NCBI GenBank assembly: GCA_907165065.1
Contig: OU015524.1
Span: 62,661,295-62,725,294 of the forward strand
DNA from: Caprimulgus europaeus
Taxonomy: Eukaryota > Chordata > Aves > Caprimulgiformes > Caprimulgidae
DNA length: 64,000 nucleotides
Direction: 5' to 3'
Shown: positions 53,501-64,000 of the stretch, piece by piece
Layout: each line of letters starts with the position of its first letter
Numbering within the stretch: the stretch's first letter is position 1
The notes under the pieces: generated by a model
Seen by the model: the letters and a program-made list of their open reading frames with translations, nothing else
What the model was told of the DNA's origin: nothing
Databases searched by the model: none
Made by a program: the position numbers and the translations under genes

Positions 53501-53729
53501 AGGTGCAAAGAAAAAGAAGAAAAAGATACAGAGGAATGAGAGAGAAAATCAGCACAACTTAATGGGTCTTGAGACACCTATATCATCAGACACAGCTAGT
53601 GGTGTTGCAAATGAACCTACAGGCCATGGAGTGGAATTGAAGAAGAAGAAAAAGGCAGTGAGGGGCTCAAACTTAAGCACAAAAGGAAAGACAAATACTG
53701 CCTTTGAGCCTGAATGCTATGATGTGTAG
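53501..53729 (+). CDS. AHI1: AHI1 last coding exon: lysine-rich C-terminus
   Basis: After a CTTCCTCTAG acceptor the frame, completed by CA from the previous exon, encodes 76 residues (QGAKKKKKKIQRNERE onward) ending ECYDV before TAG at 53727-53729. Two basic clusters, KKKKKKIQR near the start and KKKKKAVR about 45 residues later, look like nuclear-localisation or membrane-binding patches. The region between them is Ser, Thr, Gly and Asn rich and probably disordered. From memory, mammalian jouberin also ends in a basic hydrophilic tail, but one shorter than the 136 residues that follow SH3 here. The start of this exon is set by phase, since an open frame continues backward into the intron. Confidence 0.83.
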
Positions 53730-54430
53730 TCATAATTTAATTCCAAATACTGGTATGATACTCAGTATACATGTTGAAAGCTTCATCTATGATCTCACTT
53801 CTGGAATTAACAAGAAACAAAGAAATCAAAATTCTCAAATACGCAAAATGGTACCAGTTGTGACTTACCAATGGTGTAAGCCTGTTTTGGAAGACTTTTG
53901 CCCTGGATTCCTTGAAATCAACAGAACTTGAATGTTCAGCTCCTCACTGGACTGATAAAATCTGAAACTGTCAAATACAATGTTAACCAATTTAATATCT
54001 GATTGCACCCTAACTTAGGCATTTCTGCAGACTGTAGATCAATTTATTGGGAGCAGAGAATCAAGTGAAAAAATGTGTTCTAGAGCAAAACAAGCCCAAC
54101 CACTACTTAAGTTATTAAATTAGCATTTTAAAATGCATTGTAAGTAAAACAGAGGGGTGTTCAAAATGGTAAAATTCCAGAGGCACACTGATATTACAGT
54201 GTACCTGAAAACATAAGCTTTTAAAAAATATTTTCCTGAGATCAAATACTCACTTGGACTGCATTTTGCAGCTCTGAAACGAATTGTTGAGTAACTAGCT
54301 ATGCAACTACACTGCCTTCATTGGGACTACTCATGCTTACCAATGTAAATAAGTGTTGCAAATTCCAGGCAGTTACATTTTTCAAATGAGGTTTTCTGCA
54401 CATAATAAAGATGCATTGCAGTTTTGTCAG
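53730..54430 (+). other. AHI1: AHI1 3' UTR (end approximate)
   Basis: Non-coding, AT-rich sequence follows the stop codon. I place the end near 54430 because the first canonical AATAAA after the stop is at 54404-54409, with T/G-rich sequence (CAGTTTTGTCAGAG) just downstream. A second AATAAA at 54751-54756 could give a longer form. Confidence 0.55.
54404..54409 (+). terminator. AHI1: Probable AHI1 polyadenylation signal
   Basis: A canonical AATAAA hexamer stands about 675 nt after the stop codon, followed within 20-30 nt by a T/G-rich segment suited to cleavage-factor binding. The alternative is AATAAA at 54751. Confidence 0.5.
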
Positions 54431-56789
54431 AGTTCCTGGCTGCTTTGGCAGCTGTCTTGCCAAACATATTTTCTTTTGTCTGAATGAAATATTTCATATC
54501 CAACTGTACTGTTTGTTTTACTTTTAGTCCTTATTCACTTGTAAGTGTCATTAATCTATTTTTTTTTTGCTTGAGTATTATGTTGTGAACTTTTACTAAT
54601 GACTTCACTAATTATCCACAGTGCTAAATAATTTATGTTTTATATTAAATGAAACACTTTCTATCAGTTAGTGTCAGTATTTTTTCTGGCTGCTGATGTC
54701 CAGTTTATTTTTACTCTGCTAGGAAATTCTTCCTCCTCCCCCTCTGAAGCAATAAATAACATAAAATTAGAAAGCCCTTATTTAGTAGACAGGGCACTTG
54801 ATTCCATTAAAAAAAGAAGTGAGAATAACAATGTTGGGCACTGGTGTGTGAAATGCACCCAGATGCAGAGGACTGGTTACTATATATTGTAATATCTTCC
54901 CTGCACATGTTTTAAAGCCAGAAAAATCTGTAAACTTTGGCCCCACTGGTAATTGTTCTTTGCTAACAGTCCTAGCTTTGCTTAGCCTAGAGCATATGTA
55001 TGGAGTCCTCCCCTAAATGGGACTTGCATATGTGTGCTGGAAACTTATTAATGTCTCTCCTCAGTCACAGGTGGTGTAAAATTATCTTAGTCCTGGGACT
55101 GCCTGATTCTAGTGAGTCTCCTAGCCTCTTATTTCTCTGCTTTTGCAATATTGTCCAGCTCATTATTCTGTGTGACATGTGGGATTTAAAGATTTTATAA
55201 AAGAGAAAAATCTCAACATCTTATGTTTCTTAAAATGTCCTGTATCACATTTAAAATAAGGGCAGAGCATGACATCAGGCTCCATGTCAGGGAGGGCTGA
55301 GCAGTAGCCAAGATCTGGGAGCTCATTGGAAAGCATTGTCAAATGTTCATTTGGCATTGTGGACACTGAAGACAGAAATAACACTTCAGATAAACACCAC
55401 AGAGAGATAGCAGTTCTAATCAAAGGCACAGCACCTCCTTTCATGCTGTCGAACTAGGGCTCCAATTATGTTCAGTGTTCTGAAGCTGAATAGAGCTGCT
55501 TTGCCACACTTTCCAAACTGAGAGGAGAGGCAGCAGTAGTGTCTTCCAAGGCACAGTTCCAAATAACAATTAAGCAGAAGGAATCAGATAAGAGCCAAAC
55601 ATGAAAATGCAGGGAGTTGAAAATAAACTTTTCATAATGTTTTCTTGTAATTGCAATAGCTTTTGTTTTCTTTCTATATTTTTTACTTTCCCCACCACAT
55701 GGTTGGTTAGAGATTTCTATCCCTTTATACCGTGTCACTCTGGTGCTAGCGTTTTCTGTATTCATTTAACAGAAAGCTAACAAAAATATCTTAAATTTTA
55801 AAAAAAGTCTAAGTGATCCTTCCATATTAAAAGTAGAACCTTCAGTCTAAAATCTCTTAACAAATTATTAATGTGGTATAATGGCAAAGACAGTTTTTAC
55901 GTTTTGTTCAGAAATATGACTGATAAACTGCTTTTCTCTTCAGTGTTAGTGGATTCTTTATTCTTCAGATATTGCTGTTGGTATTTAAAACTTAAAGGAT
56001 AAAACTTTTAAACAGTTTGGATTAGGGTAATGATTTTAAAAAATAATTTAAATTAAAGTTTGTGTAATGTTTCTTATTTCTGTGTTAGTGCAGCCTATGT
56101 ATTTCTTTAAATGACTTTAAAATGAACATTGTGTACACTTCCTGAAAATTGTCAAAGTATAGTTGTCCCAAGTTTTTAAAGGACATAAATTTCAGTGAAA
56201 GAAAAGAATTCCAGAAGGATTCAGATTTCCTACTGAAAATTTTCCTCCTTTTCAGTTGAAGAACTACATTAAGTATCCTAAAACATGAGTAACCTGCAAA
56301 ATTGCTTCCTGAGCCATGAATGAAAATACAAGAATTACAAAAGTCTATTTGAGGAGTTTTTAGAGGGTGATGCAAGTTCATGGCTGGAATGAAGCAGATA
56401 AAACCTGATTTAAAAAAGGGTAAATATTAGATATTTATAACTGCCTGGTGATAACAACATAGTAGGTCTTTCATTGTTCTGGGTTTTTTTAGGTGTTGTG
56501 TGTGTGGTTATAACATACACTTCCTATTATATTTTATGATACAGTGGAGACATTCAGAACTGCATAAATCGACAAAAAAGAATGGATGGCACATTTTTCC
56601 TGTGTTTTCCAATAGCCTTCAAATTGCATTTAGTTTTTTCCTTAAAATAATTCGAGGAACAGACATCGTAAAGCACAGTAAGTGTATTTGTAGCATCACT
56701 TAATTCAGAAGGCAGTAGGGGATGGATCGCAGTCAAATAAGGGCTAATGAGAACACAGAGGAACATGACAACTGAAAGTTTCTGTTGAC

Positions 56790-57020
56790 TAGTGAACTAA
56801 ATCTGCCGGCTGGACCCGATTGTCCGATGGAGAATTGCATGTCAGGATCATTTAGGGTTAACAATGGCCCATTACAAGCAAAAGCAGACAGCTATGAAAA
56901 ATAGCCGGCATGGTAGCCATTCTGCAGGGACCGTGGATACAAACTTGATAATGAGGCACTTCATTCACTACGTCCTTCTGCTCTAATTACTGAGGTGAAT
57001 AGGAAAGACTTCATTTAAGG
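56790..57020. promoter_or_regulatory. Putative conserved non-coding element A
   Basis: A block of balanced, non-repetitive composition stands out from the AT-rich surroundings and has no long open frame. It holds AACAATGG (56860-56867, a SOX-type site), ATTGCATG (octamer-like) near 56834 and TAATTA (56984-56989, homeodomain core). Such clustering is typical of developmental enhancers, but no alignment was possible, so conservation is an inference. Confidence 0.35.
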
Positions 57021-59819
57021 CGGGAACAGGCTAAAGCAAACACTTGTTTGGTAAACACAAAGAGTGGTGGGGTTTTTTAATGATCCTTTTCTAGCACATA
57101 CAAAATTAGTATGTATGCAGTGCAACCTGTTTTATTGATGTGGAAATTGGGAGGGGATAGAAGTATTTTCTGCATAGTGGAGGGAGGCTGGAAAGTTTCA
57201 TGTACAAGTTTGTACTGTGGGGTTTTCCCTTAGCATTCTGTCCAATGACTATCTAGAATGTTTTGGACAAATTAATTTATGGATGTACACCTGCACTTGT
57301 AAAAACATAATTGTGTTAGTTCAAGGAGTTTTATTGCTTGGAGTATAAAATATGTGCATTAGGAACAAAACTACTGCACGCAAGGAATAGAAACAAGAGG
57401 AGATCCGAGAGAGGGAAATAAGCAACTTCAGAAGAAAACTGCTGTCTGGGGGAGACTTGCAAGAATGTGGCAATTAGAAATTGGAACTTAAGAAGAAGGA
57501 ACAGAAGATAGTGAGAAGGCATGTTATAGCAGAGCTTTGGTGGCTTCAGTCATATTTTTTAGACTTTAGAAATTAAGATACCTAACCACTTCACTTTTTA
57601 ATACATTTAAGTTTCGTGCCATTTACAGGGGCTTTTTGGACAAACTCTTAGAACTCATGAGGAATATCCTCCGGTGTCTTTTCACTAACTAGTAACTCAG
57701 TACTGTTCTTACTCTGAACTACAGCCGGGAAAGGTCCATGTCGTCTGTGGCTGGCAGTGCTGTTGGGATAAATTAAGCTTTTGTTCCCTAATTTCTGGCA
57801 CAGGTCTTCAGAGGGCATTTTTATAGTTGTTTGTTGCAATACACACCTCTGCCTTGATCCAGTCCGCTCCAGCCTCCTCACGCAGTGCAAAACAGCTAAA
57901 GCAGAGATGAGAATTTCACATCAAGCATCTAGCTGCTTGAACAGGAAATATTGTATGATCCTTTTCTTACACATAGATGCACTCTGCTCACAGTGGTTTT
58001 GACCAGGGTTTTGTCCTTTGTTCAGTCTGTTGTTTGCCGGTTGCTTGCTGCCTTCGCCTTCAGAAGTTTCTGTTTTCCAGCAGTGACGTGTATGTGTAGA
58101 ATCCCACTCCTGTGAGCTGCTCGGAGTAAATGGACCCTTATATGCAAAGCTCCAGCAAAGTCAGTAAGGGTTAGCCTTTCAGCAGCAACATCATGGCTGT
58201 AGTTTATACATGTATGTACGCTAAAGACTGGAAAAATATTTTGTTGCTTTCACTCATAAGTGAAAATTATAGCTCTGTGTTTCATCCAAAACTCTAGCCA
58301 CCTGATTTTTTTGTGAGGATTGTGTCAGGCCTAATGAATTTGCATTATGTTTGGCTGTAGCAAGCAAGTTTATGAGTCCTGTCTAATACTCAAATGCAAA
58401 TACTTAGAAGAAACTGCAGATGCCACTTTTAGCAAAAAAAAATGTTTCCACACTGGTAAAGCAATATCATTAAAATCTATGCTATGAGCAGACATCAAAT
58501 TTTTGTTGCATTTATATCGCCTGCACAGGCAGGGAGTATAATAAACTAGTGTGTAGCAGCTGTAAATTTTCTGAGGATTTATCTAACCACAAATACATCG
58601 AAATGGGGAAACAGGGCTATATTAAACTGTGCAAGATGCTGCTGGAACTCAGCCACTTCTGCAACATCCTGTAATTAATTTATTATGACAGGTCTGGCAA
58701 ACTGAAACACCCAATACACTTGCGACAGACTGTTATGATATAGCTGTTTGAAAACTCTGTAGTCACATAAAATGCAGGTATAGCTGGATGGAAAAAAAAA
58801 AAAAAAGTCAGAGAGCCCAATATTACCATTATTTCTCTGAATCTAGAAATTTTTCCCAAACTTATGTTCACCCGTGCCATGGAACGTCCATGGCAAAGTC
58901 AGTGCAGGCAGAGGTACTAGCTGGAAAGGAAATTGTTGCAGAATATATTGGCTTAGATCCTACTCGTCTGGGAGTCAGAAGGAAAGTTAATGAAGTTCTG
59001 TGGACATGTTCAACTGAGGAACTTCTTTTCACACATTTTGTGAGTCAGTGCAGGCCCTAGCCATGTGTTTTGGTGATGAAATTAGTAAGTGGAGCCGAGA
59101 CACTCAGTGCCAGTTTAACTTTCTTCTTGATCAGTCTGTATTTTTGTTTCTCTGCCCATGTTAAAGACACTGTTTTGTTTAGAAATAGTGAGACTTCCGA
59201 TGAGATTGTCTGTGAGTTGAAAACATAATTAATACAAATTCCTCACAAATCAACTTTTTAACATCTCTTACTACTTAGTTCTTACGAAGATTACTAGAGT
59301 AGGTCCTCCCTGCATTCAGCTGCTTATCCTAAATTTGTTGCCTTGACTCTCAGTTAAAATGAAGAAATACTGACTTTCATCCTTTTCTGGGGATACTTTC
59401 AGTCTCAAATACCCTGATGTTAATCCACAGGTAAATACAAACAATTCAGAAATGCACAACTGTATAAGGTAAAGAAAATTCCTCTTTATCCCCTCCCAAA
59501 TTTTGATAAGTAAAGTAGGTTGTTTTGCTTCCTCGCTTGCACTACTTATTTTAATGTGCACAAGTTAAGCTTTTGTGTATCCATTGCTGCAGGTGAGTGG
59601 TGCAGAGTAAATGCAATTAGTTATGATGACCAAGTGTTATTTACTTGGCAGTGGTTTTTTTATTATGGGCTGGAATTGTTCCCTCAGTTCCACTTTGACG
59701 TTTTTATTTTGCCATTGCATCATCAGCCATTTTTCTTCTGTGTATGTCATCAGGATTTTGACACCTGTGTATAGATACTGTATAAAGCAACTTAATTTTA
59801 TGTTCTGCATTAATTTTAT

Positions 59820-60000
59820 CGCTTAATGGGGATATACACTCATGGGTGTAGTAGTGACATCAGCCCGAGGCTCATTAAAATAAATGCCATCTAAAGCCAA
59901 GCTCTAGCAGGCTGCTTAAGCCTATAATAAGCTTATACGGGGGTGGTTAATCCCCATTGTGATTTAGGATAATGTCATAATGAGAAAGTGACATCAGGGA
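59820..60000. promoter_or_regulatory. Putative conserved non-coding element B with paired motifs
   Basis: Two identical 11-mers AGTGACATCAG (59853-59863 and 59987-59997) resemble CRE/AP-1 half sites. AATGGGGAT (59825-59833) and its exact reverse complement ATCCCCATT (59950-59958) bracket most of the block; the latter lies in GGTTAATCCCC, which includes a TAATCC core typical of OTX/PITX-class sites. The repeated, oppositely oriented motifs suggest a regulatory element. This is inference from motif layout only. Confidence 0.38.
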
Positions 60001-60575
60001 AAGGGCAGAGGGGACAGTAAATGTGCTCTACAGCGTGGCCAGGGGCTCCTGCCATCCCTCCTGCTTAACCAACAGCATGACCAGAGCTGATCAGGTCCAA
60101 GCTACAATGGAGGGCAACTAAAAATGACTTGTCTGTTAAGTGAGGCAGAATGCTACAGCACGATAAATACCTGGGGGTGGCTTGCCTGGGTGATGCAGCA
60201 TGGACATGTGCAGGCAGACAGAAGGTGTGGAGCAACATGTGGCCCTGCGTTGGCTTGCTGCTCAATGAAGGGTATGGCCTTGCAGGTTCTGTTCACCCAA
60301 GAGAACATCTTGGAATCAGGACTTCTGATTTAGACCCTCAAACTCCTGATTTGTTGCCTGCATCCAAGGTTTGGATGCGAACCAGGTGGGCTGCCCCAGA
60401 GGCACGTCAGTAGGCACCCAGAGCTCACTCACTCCTCAGGAGGGGCACCCAGGGCACACTCGCTCCTCGAACTGGGAACTGCAGGTTGGCACTGGGAAGG
60501 ACCAGAGCTCAGGCTTCCTGCTCCCCAGGGATGTGCTCCAGTCACTGAGCCCCATGGAGAAGGAGAGTGGGAGCT

Positions 60576-61082
60576 CTAGACAGTGTTTTTTCCCACATGC
60601 TTGGGTAAAGCGGTAGCTGCAGCTGCTTTTTTCTTGCCATTCTGCCAGTCAGGGTTAGGTTTTCTCTCTGAAAGCAGAAAAAACCCTCCATGGCAGCTCT
60701 TCGAGTTCCATGTCTCTGGCATTTTGCCCGTTATACTCTTTGGCAACAAAATAGCATAGGTTTTCAGGTCATGTTTGGAAACCTGGTTACCTGGCTCTTG
60801 CTGAGGATCACTTGAGGCAGTGTTTTTGACATCAGGTTCGTAGGCCAAGGCGTACAGACTTGGATGCTTCAGTTGGGTCCCTGAGTAGCCTGAATTCATA
60901 TTGAGAAAAGGTATCTGATAATTCCCAGGTTCTGGTTTTTGGTCAGGTTCCATGTGGAAGGAGAGACCTGTGTGGATGTGGTCTAAGGTACAATTTCCTG
61001 ATTGGTTTGTGCTATCATCTAGGGACAGCTTGATTCTGTTTGGTTCATCAAGAGACCTAATTTTTTTGACACAACTTAGCAT
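60576..61082 (-). CDS. Unassigned 168-codon open frame
   Basis: The minus strand is open from ATG (61082) to TAG (60576), with an in-frame TGA immediately before the ATG, so the frame cannot extend upstream without splicing. The translation is hydrophilic, rich in Asn, Ser, Pro, Lys and Asp, with few Cys and no obvious signal peptide, membrane segment or domain I recognise, and it ends in a Lys/Ala-rich stretch. A frame of this length can arise by chance in 64 kb, more so in this GC-richer patch. It could be a lineage-specific exon, a decayed repeat or noise. It runs in the direction MYB would, but does not resemble MYB. Confidence 0.15.
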   Translation of the reverse strand: MLSCVKKIRSLDEPNRIKLSLDDSTNQSGNCTLDHIHTGLSFHMEPDQKPEPGNYQIPFLNMNSGYSGTQLKHPSLYALAYEPDVKNTASSDPQQEPGNQVSKHDLKTYAILLPKSITGKMPETWNSKSCHGGFFLLSERKPNPDWQNGKKKAAAATALPKHVGKNTV

Positions 61083-63064
61083 TCACTGGTATTTTTTCAT
61101 GCCGGTGAAACAGGAGGCAATGCAGGGCTAGCAATGCTGATAGTCCGCCCATACCACTACGAACAAAGATTTCTCCTGGGCCATGAAAAACTGGGAGGTT
61201 TGGAGGAGAAAACTGCAAGACTCAAATCCTTATCAACCCAAGTGCACTTGGACCGGCCCTGCTACCAAAGATGATCAACCTAATGTTTAGCTCAGGTTGT
61301 TTATTCTAGGAACAAGTTTTGTATGGAGAGAAAAGAGTGATGAGTTCAGCACATTGGGGTTGGCACGCTGGTCGAACTCTGTCAGGTTTGGTCTTTTCGT
61401 AGGCTGAGGTTGCTTCACTGAGTCATTTGAACTCCATCAGTTTCCCACGCTAAGAGCAGCACTGTAACATCTGTGAATGTTTTGGGGTATCTTTTTTTTT
61501 TTTTTCTGGTTTTGTTCCTTTTTCACATGTGTGGTAATACATATTGGAAACTTATCTCTGTATCACTGAAGAAACCTGTTCCTAATTTGTTTGAACTGTT
61601 GGTATCTTTTTCTGGAACAAGGATGTCTTTTCCTAGAGCTAGAAGCAGCTAAGTTTAGATACCTGCTTTCTTAGGACCTGGCACAAGACCGGCATCCCTT
61701 CCAGATTTGAAGACGCATGTATTTGTGCCTGAAACTGTAGCTGAACAGCGGTTAACCTCACTGACAGAGTTCCTTTGTGACTTGGAGTTTCTTGGCATGA
61801 GTACATCCTACAGGTTCAGGTTGAATCCTGTGAGTGGAGTAAGAAATTAGTGAGAAAGAAAAAGAGACAAAGAGAACTTGCTTGTAATTTGAACCTGTGC
61901 AAAACCAGTGGAGAAGTGCTTGGGCGGCACACTGGTAGTCTCTTTGCTGCACAGTGCAGCAGCATGGAAAACAGGCCCTGCTATACACGGATTTGTGAGC
62001 AGTGGCAAATGTCACACGAGATTAAGGGCTCCTGGAAGGACATGCAATTTGTGGTACTGCTCCCATTCTCCCTCCCAGCCGTGCTCAGCTCCCTGCTGCC
62101 CTCCCACCTCCTCTGTAAAACTCCAGCTGAAATGGAGAAATGGGATGGGTGGCAGCCTGCCAGGTGCCCGGGCATCAAACACCGCTTATCTCTCTGACGG
62201 ACACCCTGTCCATCCCCGCGGTCACTCACATCTTCATGCCTCATGTAATTCAAAGAACTTATTCACTCCTCAACAAATTTGTGCAAATATTGATACAGCT
62301 GCCTTGTTTTGTACCAACCTTTTTGAAGGTTGGCTTCTTTGTTTGGGCTGGTTGTTTGCCACTATCATTCTAACTTTCTTTGACTAGAAATGTGTGAGTG
62401 GAGCTGATTCTTGCTACTTCTGTCCGAAGGTGCTGAAGTATCTGCTCTAGGGTGAAAAGCATTTGACCACGTTAAATTTGAAGCTGTGATCTGGAGTCTT
62501 AATGCTGCCTGAAAAATTTGTCAAAAGATGTTGAAATGATTATTTGTTTCCATGTTGTTGGGTTTAATTTACATCTGGTTTTGTGACTTTTAACTGAAAT
62601 CAGATTAATTAACTTTAATTTGAAACTCTTGTCTAAATACTCAATGACCTAATTCATTATCCTAAGTTATGTTTTATCAGTATTTAATAAGAATACCAGC
62701 AGCAATTTTTAAAAAATTTTGAAAAAAAAAAATTGCATTGTCACAGGAAATGTTTAAAAAGTTGGGAGTTTTTAACAGAGAACTTCTGTTTCTTATTTAA
62801 AGATTTTTTTGAGGAAAAATCTGTGTTTGAAAACAGAGATGTTGAATACTCTAATTAATTTGCTCCTTCAGCAGTATAACTGGTCTAAGTGAATAAGACT
62901 GCATATTAAGTATGACAAATTTTGATTTTGGTAAGATTTTTTATACTGTCTCATATGATATTTTTTATAAACAAAGCGGGGAAGTGTGCTCTAGATGAAA
63001 CTATCACGAGGAGTTGATGCATAACTAATTAAAAAAGAAATGCTGCATTCAAAAAAGAGTTACC

Positions 63065-63735
63065 CAAGTTTAGTTATCATACCAGGGAGATATTGCAAGT
63101 GAGGTCCCTGAGGTCAGTTCTCTGTCACTTCTATTCACTATTTCCATTAATGAGCTGGACGATGTAGTAGTATTTATAAAACTTGTGCGTGACACCAGAA
63201 GTTTGCAGGCTTTTTGCAAGACGTGATCAGAATTTAAAATTATTTTGGAAAATGGAAGTAGTGGTGCAAATTGATAAAATAGCAGCCAGTAAGATTTGTG
63301 CAAAGTAGAGGAAGAAGGAAAGAAAGGCAAAAATATAATATGCCTTTTCAGTTTTATTGCAGAAAAATTTTAAAGATGATGATAGGTTCAAACATAAACT
63401 AAATGAGTCAACAATACACGATGTCTGTTTGAAAAAATTGTCATCTGATATTAGCAAGGATGAAATATGTAAGATCAGAAGATGATTATTTCTTTACAAG
63501 TTATGCTGGTGAAGCTTCAGCAGGAATACTTTGCTTTAGTTTTGGGCACCGTATACTGAAACCTGTAGACAAACTGAAGAACGTCCAGGGAACAGCAGTG
63601 GGGGTGACAAGAAGTTTAGAAACTCACAAGGGATGTTCAAGGAATTGGATTTGTTAGTGCAGAAAAGAAATAAGGAATGGGAGACATGATAGCAGTGCTT
63701 AATTGTGTATAGGTTTTTACAGAAAGCAAGAGGTT
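63065..63735 (+). mobile_element. Ancient, heavily mutated CR1-type LINE fragment, sense
   Basis: Short stretches of CR1-like ORF2 survive on the plus strand: TTAATGAGCTGGACGATGT (63149-63167, a NELDD-type segment of the reverse-transcriptase region), then GGGCACCGTATACTG..., AACGTCCAGGGAACAGCAGT near 63580 and GGGAGACATGATAGCAGTGC near 63680, the order seen in CR1 ORF2 near its C-terminus. Frames are broken by many stops and indels, so it is far older than the copies at 11.8 kb and 43.2 kb. The right boundary is uncertain. Confidence 0.7.
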
Positions 63736-64000
63736 AGGCAGGCCTGTTTGGTATGATGTGTCCATATGATTTTGTTACAAAACATGTTTATTATTTTTTC
63801 TCTCACACTTGTGGACAAACTTCATTTTATCTGACAGCAGTGCGACAGAGCAAAAATAAATATTGCTGGGACCATTTAAATTAGATGGCCATATATTTCA
63901 TTTAATTCTCTGTGTTATACGTGCTATTATTATTTACCTTTTTCTTCCTCTAAAATAGCATCTGTAAGACCCACTAGATCAGTGTTGGTGCTTAACAACC

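Larger units (their letters stand above)
11065..54430 (+). other. AHI1: AHI1 (jouberin) gene, 3' part: seven coding exons plus 3' UTR
   Basis: Seven AG/GT-bounded exons join without a frame break: lengths 118, 59, 66, 163, 101, 80 and 229 nt sum to 816 nt, or 271 codons plus TAG. The decisive evidence is an SH3 domain of the AHI1 type, followed by a hydrophilic basic tail and preceded by a Ser/Pro-rich linker, the known order at the AHI1 C-terminus. Jouberin is a scaffold of the ciliary transition zone and basal body; family knowledge links it to NPHP1, HAP1, Rab8a and beta-catenin, and human loss causes Joubert syndrome. The coiled coil and WD40 repeats are not in this window, so the gene is partial at its 5' side. 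The span's right end is set by a probable poly(A) signal and is approximate. Confidence 0.88.
54431..64000. other. Intergenic region downstream of AHI1
   Basis: No supported gene lies here. In mammals the next gene is MYB, convergent with AHI1, so its 3' end would be expected on the minus strand further right if synteny holds. Visible content: two blocks at about 56790-57020 and 59820-60000 that look like conserved non-coding DNA, a GC-richer patch at about 60000-62250 with an unassigned minus-strand frame (60576-61082), T and A homopolymers (58791-58806, 61491-61505), and an old CR1 at the right edge. The Ahi-1 name itself comes from proviral insertions mapped near Myb in mouse leukaemias. 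Confidence 0.6.

Noticed and set aside
53430-53729. Methionine-initiated 99-residue protein around the last AHI1 exon
   Set aside because: The first 71 nt lie upstream of a CTCTAG acceptor and read as intron; the phase with the preceding exon fixes the start at 53501.
61083-61225. Possible upstream extension of the 60576-61082 minus-strand frame
   Set aside because: A TGA stands directly before the ATG in frame. The neighbouring open stretch is in another frame and would need an unsupported splice or frameshift.
1-64000. CRISPR arrays, operons, tRNA or rRNA genes, full-length retrovirus or LTR pairs
   Set aside because: No regularly spaced repeats, no dense coding, no cloverleaf or rRNA signature, and no paired long terminal repeats were seen.

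Overview
This is a vertebrate nuclear window, almost certainly from a bird. Coding sequence is sparse, appears in short blocks bounded by AG/GT splice signals, and is separated by AT-rich introns of 1.5 to 18 kb. Interspersed repeats are copies of CR1, the LINE that dominates avian and other sauropsid genomes. Several copies keep the avian-type 3' tip (ATTCTRTG-like) and are 5'-truncated. I cannot fix the species from sequence alone.

The only gene I can support is the 3' part of AHI1 (jouberin), on the plus strand. Seven exons (11065-11182, 28865-28923, 34260-34325, 36652-36814, 38314-38414, 49321-49400, 53501-53729) join in perfect phase: 816 nt, 271 residues and a TAG stop. They encode a Ser/Pro-rich linker, a complete SH3 domain on one exon, and a lysine-rich tail. 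The N-terminal coiled coil and WD40 repeats must lie upstream of base 1. I found no exon in the first 11 kb, which reads as intron. A 3' UTR follows to a probable poly(A) signal at 54404.

Region by region: 1-11064 intron with a decayed CR1 tail, an AT microsatellite and a G-rich tract; 11065-53729 the AHI1 exons and their introns, holding CR1 pieces near 11.8-12.7 kb, 43.2-43.5 kb, 50.0 kb and 51.6 kb; 53730 to about 54430 the 3' UTR; the rest is intergenic. In mammals AHI1 and MYB converge tail to tail, so this last stretch should lead towards the 3' end of MYB on the minus strand. I see no MYB exon here. The intergenic part holds two blocks (about 56790-57020 and 59820-60000) whose texture suggests conserved non-coding elements, an unassigned 168-codon minus-strand frame, and an old CR1 at the right edge.

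I found no new defence, mobile or metabolic system. The most useful leads are a possible alternative terminal exon of AHI1 at 39348-39455, the unusually long lysine-rich C-terminus, the two putative regulatory blocks, and several perfect inverted repeats.
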